Source: an uncultured Haemophilus sp. (GTDB lineage: Bacteria > Pseudomonadota > Gammaproteobacteria > Enterobacterales > Pasteurellaceae). Taken from it: DNA of 6,735 bases. A program made the position numbers and the translations under genes. The notes below the pieces were generated by a model. It saw only the letters and a list, made by a program, of their open reading frames with translations, ran no database searches and was not told the origin of the DNA. The first letter of the stretch is position 1; each line of letters begins with the position of its first letter. Positions 1 through 4,842 of this stretch are shown in pieces. The stretch spans positions 1 to 6,735 of the forward strand of contig NZ_CALJRX010000150.1 in the NCBI RefSeq assembly GCF_937976265.1, given 5' to 3'.

Positions 1-172
1 TTTCTTCTTTTGTCGCTGGCTTACGCTCGCCTGAATCTAATGCTTTAAACGCTTGGCCATATTGCTCTAATACTTGGGATTCTTTGATTGTATAATCACC
101 GTGACGGGAAAATCCGCGTGGGTAGTTTTTGTCGTCAAAAAAACGACGAGTAACACTGAAACTAGCAGCCAT
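1..172 (-). CDS. maoP: MaoP (YifE, DUF413) chromosome macrodomain protein, N-terminal part
   Basis: Reading leftwards from an ATG at 172, the frame stays open to the window edge and gives 57 residues beginning MAASFSVTRRFFDDKNYPRG. Residues such as FSRHGDYTIKE and the later GERKPAT-EE stretch match my memory of E. coli YifE/MaoP (about 112 residues), so roughly the first half is present. In E. coli, MaoP acts with the DNA site maoS to organise the Ori macrodomain; that role is known for the family and not shown here. The start is supported by a purine-rich AAGAGAG stretch about 8 bases upstream and by alignment to the E. coli N-terminus. It lies 53 bases downstream of dsbA on the same strand with no hairpin between, so read-through from dsbA is possible, but I cannot identify or exclude a separate promoter. 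The C-terminus is cut by the window and not broken. Confidence 0.9.
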   Translation of the reverse strand, partial: MAASFSVTRRFFDDKNYPRGFSRHGDYTIKESQVLEQYGQAFKALDSGERKPATKEE

Positions 173-225
173 AATCATCTCTCTTCTTTATATTTAAAAA
201 CGGCAGGCATTAAACCAATTTTTTT

Positions 226-831
226 TTATTTTTGCAATAAACCTTTCACGGTTTCTACATAATCTTTGACGAAATCGTCGTAATTTAAGCCTTCAGGGTT
301 TACACGGTATTTGCCATTGACATAGAAATCAGGTACGCCACGTACTTGAAACTGTTCCGCTGCATTTACTTGTTTATTCACTAAACCGTTTACAGCAAAG
401 CTGTTGATGTTGTTATCAAATTGTTCAGCGGTGATGCCGTTATCAAGGAAGATTTTGCGAATATCATCCATTGAGCTTAATTTATCTTGTTGTGCCGCTT
501 CAAATAAAGGCGCTTTCACTTTGCTTTCTGCACCAAGTGCCATCGCTAATGCCCATGCACGAGTGAGGTTTTCAGATTGACGACCTAAGAAGTTGACGTG
601 ATATTGTTTAAATTCAGTGCCTTGTGGTAAGCCTTCTGCAACTTGTTTTGGAATGTGGTATTCCATTTCAAAGGCATAGCAATGCGGGCAGTAGAAAGAG
701 AAAAATTCAATCACTTCTGGTTGTGCGGAAGCCGTTTGACTCACTTGAACGTATTGTTTGCCTTCTTCTAGGTTGGCTGCGAATGCATTAAATGAAAATA
801 AAGCACCGAGTAAAAATAAAATTTTTTTCAT
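226..831 (-). CDS. dsbA: Thiol:disulfide interchange protein DsbA (Por)
   Basis: This is the periplasmic oxidase that donates its disulfide to newly exported proteins and is recycled by DsbB. The 201-residue product starts with a Sec signal peptide (MKK, hydrophobic stretch at about 4-14, AFA at 16-18 as likely cleavage motif), leaving about 183 mature residues. The thioredoxin-fold active site C48-P-H-C51 sits in FFSFYCPHCYAFE, and the cis-proline loop RGVP has P167. A helical insertion lies between the two, as in other DsbA proteins. Length is close to E. coli DsbA (208) and H. influenzae Por (about 205). In H. influenzae, Por is known to be needed for natural transformation, which fits the uptake sequences seen here. 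The gene follows yihD by 9 bases, and its AAGGA ribosome binding site overlaps the yihD TAA, so translational coupling is likely. The E. coli neighbour srkA (rdoA), normally between yihD and dsbA, is absent. Confidence 0.97.
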   Translation of the reverse strand: MKKILFLLGALFSFNAFAANLEEGKQYVQVSQTASAQPEVIEFFSFYCPHCYAFEMEYHIPKQVAEGLPQGTEFKQYHVNFLGRQSENLTRAWALAMALGAESKVKAPLFEAAQQDKLSSMDDIRKIFLDNGITAEQFDNNINSFAVNGLVNKQVNAAEQFQVRGVPDFYVNGKYRVNPEGLNYDDFVKDYVETVKGLLQK

Positions 832-840
832 TTGTTTTCC

Positions 841-1107
841 TTATTTAATAATTCCGCGCGCTTTTAGCAATGCGGTTTTAAAATCTTCTTCATAATCTTT
901 TTTGATGCCTGGGATTGGCTCAAATTTATCTGTGCCGTGCATTTTTAAATGATAAATAATAATTTCATCAGATAATTCTGCTACCGGTTTATCAAATCCT
1001 GCTTCATCAGCAATTTTTTGCAAAATTTGTAGCAAGCTCAGATCTGGGTCTTTAGACCAATAAGGTTGTAAAAGTTCCAATACTTCATTTAAACGCTTAC
1101 ATTTCAT
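841..1107 (-). CDS. yihD: YihD family protein (DUF1040)
   Basis: This 88-residue cytoplasmic protein has no signal peptide or membrane segment. It matches E. coli YihD (about 89 residues) along its length: MKCKRLNEVLELLQPYW at the N-terminus, IIYHLKMHGTDKF in the middle and PGIKKDYEEDFKTALLKARG at the C-terminus. The biochemical function of the family is not established to my knowledge, so none is assigned. The ATG at 1107 is preceded by a strong AAAAGGAA ribosome binding site with about 6 bases of spacing. It is the first gene of a leftward unit with dsbA and perhaps maoP, and is divergent from mobA across 66 bases. The same divergent mobA/yihD arrangement next to dsbA occurs in E. coli, so this is old conserved synteny. 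Confidence 0.93.
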   Translation of the reverse strand: MKCKRLNEVLELLQPYWSKDPDLSLLQILQKIADEAGFDKPVAELSDEIIIYHLKMHGTDKFEPIPGIKKDYEEDFKTALLKARGIIK

Positions 1108-1143
1108 TGCTATTTCCTTTTAAATGGAGAAAAATAAGGCTAG

Positions 1144-1172
1144 ATCATACTTCAAATAAGGCAATAAGAAAA
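1144..1172 (-). promoter_or_regulatory. Candidate sigma-70 promoter of the yihD-dsbA unit
   Basis: On the minus strand a TATGAT hexamer (1149 to 1144) is a 5 of 6 match to the -10 consensus. A weak TTTTCT (1172 to 1167) lies 17 bases upstream as a possible -35. Transcription would begin near 1138, giving a leader of about 30 bases before the yihD ATG. The -35 match is poor and the position is partly supported only by the small size of the intergenic gap. Confidence 0.35.
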
Positions 1173-1173
1173 T

Positions 1174-1740
1174 ATGAAATACACAATAAGTGCGGTTATT
1201 TTGGCGGGAGGAAAAGCGCGGAGGATGAATGGTGCGGATAAAGGCTTGCAGCTTTTACAAAGTAAACCATTAATTAGCTATGTGATTGATCGCTTACAAC
1301 CTCAAGTGGTTGATATTTCAATTAATGCTAATCGTCACCATGCGGAATATGCACAATGGGGTTTTCCTGTATTTTCAGATGAATTGCCTGATTTTCAGGG
1401 GCCATTGAGCGGGATGTTAACCGCACTCGAACAAGCTAAAACGGATTTTGTACTTTTTGTGCCTTGTGATAGCCCGTATTTTCCACAAAACTTATTAGAA
1501 AAACTAAAAAGTGCGGTTGAAAATGACCGCACTTTAATGGCTTATGCAAAAGATAAAGAGCGTGAACACCCGACATTTTGTTTGATGTCCGTTCAGCTTA
1601 AAGAGAAGTTACGCGCTTATTTAAACGAAGGTGAACGTCGTTTATTACAATTTATGAACAAAAATGGCGCGGTTGCTGTCCAATTTGACGAACAAGAAGG
1701 ACGATTTGTAAATTTTAATACCTTAGAAGATTTACAATAA
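1174..1740 (+). CDS. mobA: Molybdenum cofactor guanylyltransferase MobA
   Basis: MobA joins GMP from GTP to molybdopterin cofactor, forming the bis-MGD used by DMSO, nitrate and formate enzymes of anaerobic respiration. The 188-residue protein has the nucleotide-binding signature L10-AGGKARRM-N-G-ADKG ending at K23-G24, the GPLSGML segment at 77-82, the metal-binding PCDSP with D99, and EREHPTF at 129-135. The C-terminal FVNFNTLEDL is also family-typical. Length agrees with E. coli MobA (194). N19 replaces the glycine usual in the RRMGG signature, a mild change. The ATG at 1174 gives the usual N-terminus; a weak AAGG lies 13 bases upstream and a TAAGAAA nearer, so initiation may be modest. 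It diverges from yihD as in E. coli, but mobB does not follow; htpX does. Three uptake sequences lie within it. Confidence 0.96.
   Translation: MKYTISAVILAGGKARRMNGADKGLQLLQSKPLISYVIDRLQPQVVDISINANRHHAEYAQWGFPVFSDELPDFQGPLSGMLTALEQAKTDFVLFVPCDSPYFPQNLLEKLKSAVENDRTLMAYAKDKEREHPTFCLMSVQLKEKLRAYLNEGERRLLQFMNKNGAVAVQFDEQEGRFVNFNTLEDLQ
1188..1196 (+). repeat. DNA uptake sequence core (AAGTGCGGT)
   Basis: Perfect 9-base Haemophilus-type uptake core lying in codons 5-8 of mobA, where it encodes part of ISAV. It is followed by a short AT-rich stretch. Such sites are bound preferentially during DNA uptake by competent cells. Confidence 0.9.
1508..1535. repeat. Inverted pair of DNA uptake sequences inside mobA
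   Basis: A plus-strand core AAGTGCGGT (1509-1517) and a minus-strand core ACCGCACTT (1526-1534) face each other across 8 bases. Together they make a perfect 10-bp stem (1508-1517 with 1526-1535). Such pairs in Haemophilus are best known behind genes, where they double as terminators. Here the pair lies wholly inside the mobA reading frame, encoding K-S-A-V-E-N-D-R-T-L at residues 112-121. Only two T residues follow the downstream GC part before the sequence continues as AATGG, so it has no terminator-like U tract. Confidence 0.92.
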
Positions 1741-1754
1741 ATTATTTGTTTAGC

Positions 1755-1782
1755 CTTGAATTTTGCAAAAAATTCTCCATTA
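1755..1782 (+). promoter_or_regulatory. Probable sigma-32 heat-shock promoter of htpX
   Basis: CTTGAAT at 1755-1761 matches 6 of 7 positions of the E. coli sigma-32 -35 consensus CTTGAAA. After 13 bases, CTCCATTA at 1775-1782 resembles the -10 consensus CCCCATNT (C, C, C, A and T conserved). The spacing is in the accepted 13-14 range. The predicted start near 1789 leaves a leader of about 33 bases before the htpX ATG. htpX is a known heat-shock gene in E. coli, which makes the match more credible. No comparably good sigma-70 promoter is visible in this gap. Confidence 0.6.
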
Positions 1783-1821
1783 TTGCAGTGTTTACTTTCT
1801 ATTTTATTGAGGAACTTTATT

Positions 1822-2670
1822 ATGATGCGAATCCTTTTATTTTTAGCCACTAACTTTGCTGTGATGCTTGTGTTAGGGATTATTTTAAATGTGACCGGTA
1901 TTGCAGGAAATAGTACAGGTGGCATTTTAATTATGGCAATGCTTTTCGGTTTTGCCGGGTCATTGATTTCGTTATTTTTATCAAAAACCATGGCATTGCG
2001 CTCTGTGGGCGCGGAAGTGATCACTGAACCGCGTAATCAAGCGGAACGTTGGTTGGTTGAAACGGTACGTCGTCAAGCGCAACAAGCGGGTATTCCAATG
2101 CCAGATGTCGCGATTTATCATTCTAATGATGCGAATGCTTTTGCGACGGGGGCAACTAAAAACAATTCTTTAGTGGCGATTAGTACGGGTTTACTAAATT
2201 CCATGACGGAAGAAGAGGCTGAGGCGGTATTGGCTCACGAGGTCTCACACATTGCAAATGGCGATATGGTGACCATGACCTTATTGCAAGGCGTATTGAA
2301 TACCTTTGTAATTTTCTTATCTCGTGTGATTGCCAATGTAGTAGCAAGCTCTCGTAATGGTGGTGAAGAAAGTCGTAGCTCAGGTATTTACTTCTTAGTC
2401 TCAATGGTGTTAGAAATCTTGTTTGGTATTTTAGCGAGCATTATCGCGATGTGGTTCTCACGCTATCGCGAATACCGCGCAGATGCAGGCTCTGCACAAC
2501 TTGTCGGTAAAGAAAAAATGATTGCGGCATTGCAACGTTTACAACAAATTCATGAGCCGCAAGAGATGGAAGGTTCGCTTAATGCCTTTATGATTAACGG
2601 CAAACGTAGCGAACTTTTTATGAGTCACCCTCCGCTTGAAAAACGTATCGAAGCATTACGTCGTTTATAA
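1822..2670 (+). CDS. htpX: Membrane zinc protease HtpX (M48B family)
   Basis: HtpX is an inner-membrane metalloprotease that degrades damaged membrane proteins, overlapping with FtsH in E. coli. The 282-residue product starts MMRILLFLATNFAVM and has two N-terminal membrane segments (about 4-24 and 34-54). The zinc motif H139-E-V-S-H143 lies in EAEAVLAHEVSHIANGD, and the third ligand is probably E217 in SRYREYRADAGSA. Two further hydrophobic stretches lie at about 156-176 and 190-212. The C-terminal LFMSHPPLEKRIEALR is family-typical; the end is a few residues shorter than in E. coli. An in-frame ATG at 1756 would add 22 residues, but the start at 1822 is preferred: it has GAGGAA 8 bases upstream and matches the E. 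coli N-terminus. A heat-shock promoter precedes it and a hairpin follows. Confidence 0.96.
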   Translation: MMRILLFLATNFAVMLVLGIILNVTGIAGNSTGGILIMAMLFGFAGSLISLFLSKTMALRSVGAEVITEPRNQAERWLVETVRRQAQQAGIPMPDVAIYHSNDANAFATGATKNNSLVAISTGLLNSMTEEEAEAVLAHEVSHIANGDMVTMTLLQGVLNTFVIFLSRVIANVVASSRNGGEESRSSGIYFLVSMVLEILFGILASIIAMWFSRYREYRADAGSAQLVGKEKMIAALQRLQQIHEPQEMEGSLNAFMINGKRSELFMSHPPLEKRIEALRRL

Positions 2671-2682
2671 AAGATAAAAAAT

Positions 2683-2711
2683 AAAGGGCTAAATTTAATA
2701 TTTAGCCCTTT
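2683..2711. terminator. Bidirectional intrinsic terminator between htpX and pepD
   Basis: A perfect 12-bp stem (AAAGGGCTAAAT at 2683-2694, pairing with 2700-2711) closes a 5-base loop. A T run follows on the plus strand, and the A-rich stretch at 2671-2685 gives a U-rich tail on the minus strand. It sits 13 bases after the htpX stop and 12 bases before the pepD stop, so it can end both convergent transcripts. Confidence 0.9.
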
Positions 2712-2722
2712 TTATTCGTAAA

Positions 2723-4171
2723 TTATTTAATATCCGCTAAGACTTTAGTGAGTAATTCCCAGTAAGTTTGTACTGTTGAGATTTGGACTTTTTCATCAGG
2801 CGAATGCGCATTACGAATAGTTGGTCCTACAGAAATCATCTCAATATTCGGATAATGTTCTTTCAATAAGCCACATTCAAGACCCGCATGAATCACTTTA
2901 ATCTCAGGCTCTTTGCCAAGCACTTCTGCATAATGTTTTTTCATTAAGGCTAAAATTGCTGTATCGTTTACCGGTTTCCAACCAGGGTAAGAACCTGAGA
3001 ATTCGACCGTTGCACCAGTGAGTTCAGCGAGTGAGCTTAAAGTTTCTTCTACATACTCCTTACCACTTTCAATAAGCGAGCGAATAAGAATGGTACCTTC
3101 GATTTTGTCTTCAAGGGTTTTTAATACACCAATGCTCAACGAACTTTCCACGACATTTTTGATTACATCACTGTTGCGGATTACGCCATTTGGTAAGACG
3201 TTCAGCAAATTAATCACATTTTTAGTGCTTTCAAGCGTGAAGGTTTGTTGTGGATTTTCAACTTGCTCAGCGGTTAAGGTTAAGTTTGGCTCAGCGATAG
3301 CAAGCTCTTCTTTCAATAAAACTTCAAAATTTTTGACCGCACTTTTTACGCTTTCTACATCATGATTGAAACAAATGGTTGCAGCTGCTTCACGTGGAAT
3401 CGCATTACGAATTGAGCCACCACGAATTTCTGCAAGGGCAAAGTGCGGTTGATTTTGTGAGAGTTTTGCCAATAAACGCGCCAATACTTTAATTGCATTT
3501 GCACGTGTGGTGTGAATATCACAGCCTGAATGACCACCGCGTAGACCTTTTAAGTTAATTTGTAAGGTGTGGCTGAATGGATTGTTTTCACGGTGAACTG
3601 GTAGCTCAACATTAGCATTCACTCCACCAGCACAACCAATATAGATTTCACCGATTTCTTCGGTGTCGGTATTAATTAAGATTTCCGATTTTAACCAGTT
3701 ACGGCGAAGGTGTACGGCACCATCCATGCCGGTTTCTTCAGTCATGGTGAGTAACACTTCAAGTGGTGGATGTGCAATATCGGTACTTTCTAATACCGCT
3801 AAGGTCGAGGCTAAACCGATACCGTTATCTGCGCCAAGTGTCGTACCTTGTGCTTTTACCCAATCCCCATCAATATAAGGGCGAATTGGGTCTTGAGCGA
3901 AGTTGTGTGGATTGCCTTCATTCGCTTGCGGCACCATATCTAAGTGCGCTTGTAATACAACAGGTTGGCTGTTCTCCATTCCTGCCGTAGCAGGTTTACG
4001 AATTAATACGTTGCCGGCTTCATCACGTTCTGCAAAAAATTGTTTTTCTTTCGCCCAGTTGACAATAAAAGTGGCGAGCGCATCTTCGTGATGAGAAGGA
4101 TGTGGAATCGCACAAATTTGATCAAACCATTTCCAAAGTAATTGCGGTTGTAATGTGGTAATTTCTGACAT
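2723..4171 (-). CDS. pepD: Aminoacyl-histidine dipeptidase PepD (peptidase D, M20C)
   Basis: This cytosolic di-zinc peptidase hydrolyses Xaa-His dipeptides such as carnosine, and other dipeptides, for amino-acid supply. The 482-residue protein matches E. coli PepD (485) throughout: IPHPS near 22-26, RKPATAGMEN at 58-67, and KGLRGGHSG and NAIPREA in the middle. Metal and catalytic residues can be placed by comparison: H76 and D78 in AHLDMVP, D115 in GADNG, E145 and E146 in MTEET, D169 in NTDTEE and H456 in NAHSPDE. All are present, so the enzyme should be active. The lid/dimerisation domain lies roughly between 185 and 380. The ATG at 4171 has an AAGGAG ribosome binding site with 6-base spacing. 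The gene is divergent from gpt, the same neighbour as in E. coli, and convergent with htpX. Two uptake cores lie in it. Confidence 0.97.
   Translation of the reverse strand: MSEITTLQPQLLWKWFDQICAIPHPSHHEDALATFIVNWAKEKQFFAERDEAGNVLIRKPATAGMENSQPVVLQAHLDMVPQANEGNPHNFAQDPIRPYIDGDWVKAQGTTLGADNGIGLASTLAVLESTDIAHPPLEVLLTMTEETGMDGAVHLRRNWLKSEILINTDTEEIGEIYIGCAGGVNANVELPVHRENNPFSHTLQINLKGLRGGHSGCDIHTTRANAIKVLARLLAKLSQNQPHFALAEIRGGSIRNAIPREAAATICFNHDVESVKSAVKNFEVLLKEELAIAEPNLTLTAEQVENPQQTFTLESTKNVINLLNVLPNGVIRNSDVIKNVVESSLSIGVLKTLEDKIEGTILIRSLIESGKEYVEETLSSLAELTGATVEFSGSYPGWKPVNDTAILALMKKHYAEVLGKEPEIKVIHAGLECGLLKEHYPNIEMISVGPTIRNAHSPDEKVQISTVQTYWELLTKVLADIK
3336..3344 (-). repeat. DNA uptake sequence core (ACCGCACTT)
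   Basis: Perfect core in the minus orientation within the coding region of pepD. It faces the plus-oriented core at 3441 from about 100 bases away, too far for a compact hairpin. Confidence 0.9.
3441..3449 (+). repeat. DNA uptake sequence core (AAGTGCGGT)
   Basis: Perfect core inside pepD, antisense to the gene, followed by TGATTTTG, which resembles the AT-rich flank of the extended uptake consensus. Confidence 0.9.
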
Positions 4172-4198
4172 AATGAACTCCTTTTTTCATTAAAATTT

Positions 4199-4246
4199 TT
4201 GCGGAAATCATAGCATAAAACGCCATTTCAGGTTAAAATTCCGCAA
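4199..4246. repeat. Inverted repeat in the pepD-gpt gap
   Basis: TTGCGGAA at 4199-4206 is repeated inverted as TTCCGCAA at 4239-4246, with centres 40 bases apart (about four helical turns). The two arms flank the predicted pepD promoter. It may be an operator for a regulator of one or both genes, or chance in an AT-rich gap. I recognise no known regulator motif. Confidence 0.4.
4207..4236 (-). promoter_or_regulatory. Predicted sigma-70 promoter of pepD
   Basis: On the minus strand TATGAT (4212 to 4207) is a 5 of 6 match to the -10 consensus. It is preceded by TGC, giving an extended -10 element. TTAACC (4236 to 4231) lies 18 bases upstream as a 4 of 6 match to the -35. Transcription would start near 4200, leaving a leader of about 30 bases. 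No equally good promoter is visible for gpt; TAAAAT at 4234-4239 is a possible -10 without a clear -35. Confidence 0.55.
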
Positions 4247-4282
4247 TTTTTTTATTTAGCGACAAAGTTTAAGGTATTTGTT

Positions 4283-4741
4283 ATGAGCGAAAAATATGTT
4301 GTCACTTGGGATATGTTCCAAATGCATGCCCGTAAATTAGCGGAACGTTTACTTCCTGCCACTCAGTGGAAAGGTATTATTGCAGTAAGCCGCGGTGGTT
4401 TATTCCCAGCAGCGGTACTTGCTCGCGAATTAAATATTCGTTTCGTAGAAACCGTGTGTATCGCTAGTTATGACCATGATGAACAAGGTGCATTAAAAGT
4501 ATTACACCGCGCAGATGGTGATGGTGAAGGAATGATCGTGGTAGACGATTTAGTGGATACCGGCAATACCGCTCGTGCAATTCGTGAAATGTATCCGAAA
4601 GCGAAATTCGTCACCGTATTCGCAAAACCTGCAGGTGCTGAGTTAGTGGATGATTACGTGATTGATATTCCACAAAATACTTGGATTGAACAACCTTGGG
4701 ATTTAGGTTTAACTTTCGTGCCACCATTGGCAAGAAAATAA
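4283..4741 (+). CDS. gpt: Xanthine-guanine phosphoribosyltransferase Gpt
   Basis: Gpt salvages guanine, xanthine and, less well, hypoxanthine by joining them to PRPP, giving GMP, XMP and IMP. The 152-residue length is identical to E. coli Gpt and the sequence is close throughout. The start MSEKYVVTWDM is followed by IIAVSRGGL at 32-40. The PRPP-binding loop VVDDLVDTGNTA has D88 and D89. KPAG with K115 and the purine-contact segment NTWIEQPWD with W134 and I135 follow. The ATG at 4283 has AAGG 8 bases upstream and matches the family start. The gene diverges from pepD as in E. coli and is followed by a GC-rich hairpin. H. influenzae Rd has, from memory, two gpt copies; only one lies here. Base use is ordinary for the window. 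Confidence 0.97.
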   Translation: MSEKYVVTWDMFQMHARKLAERLLPATQWKGIIAVSRGGLFPAAVLARELNIRFVETVCIASYDHDEQGALKVLHRADGDGEGMIVVDDLVDTGNTARAIREMYPKAKFVTVFAKPAGAELVDDYVIDIPQNTWIEQPWDLGLTFVPPLARK

Positions 4742-4761
4742 TAAAACTTGAATATAAAATT

Positions 4762-4798
4762 TTGTTACGCCGGTGCTTTTATAGTTCCGGCGTAATAA
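4762..4798 (+). terminator. Hairpin behind gpt, probable terminator
   Basis: TTACGCCGG (4765-4773) pairs with CCGGCGTAA (4787-4795) around a 13-base loop. One G-T and two A-T pairs extend the stem outward to 4762-4798. It begins about 20 bases after the gpt stop. The following sequence, TAATTATAAAAAT, is AT-rich but has no clean T run, so termination may be partial and some transcripts may continue into the glycosyltransferase gene. Confidence 0.6.
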
Positions 4799-4805
4799 TT
4801 ATAAA

Positions 4806-4833
4806 AATAACCAATAACCAATAACCAATAACT
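4806..4833 (+). repeat. Heptanucleotide tandem repeat (AATAACC), 4 copies
   Basis: Three perfect AATAACC units (4806-4812, 4813-4819, 4820-4826) are followed by a fourth with one change (AATAACT, 4827-4833), ending 9 bases before the ATG at 4843. Each unit holds a TAA, and because 7 is not a multiple of 3 the array closes all frames, so it is not translated. A TATAAA at 4800-4805 just upstream could be a -10 element, which would put the array at the start of the transcript. No Shine-Dalgarno sequence is visible between the repeat and the ATG. Confidence 0.85.
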
Positions 4834-4842
4834 AATTTTATT

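Noticed and set aside
219..227. Run of nine T as a possible phase-variable homopolymer
   Set aside because: It lies at and after the dsbA stop codon, so slippage would not change either protein. An effect on maoP expression is possible but nothing supports it.
1756..1821. Possible 22-residue N-terminal extension of HtpX from an upstream ATG
   Set aside because: It has no ribosome binding site, overlaps the likely -35 box, and the family N-terminus (MMRI) with a good GAGGAA site begins at 1822.
1617..2024. Minus-strand open frame of 135 codons across the mobA-htpX junction
   Set aside because: It is antisense to two well-recognised genes, its product is basic and low in complexity, and no family is recognisable.
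3942..3950. Further uptake-like 9-mers (AAGTGCGCT here, ACCGCACTC at 1420-1428)
   Set aside because: Each differs from the core by one base; they may be decayed sites and are not counted among the six perfect cores.
4259..4274. Possible PurR operator in front of gpt
   Set aside because: GCGACAAAGTTTAAGG shares only part of the ACGCAAACGTTTNCGT pattern and lacks the central CG and the right half.
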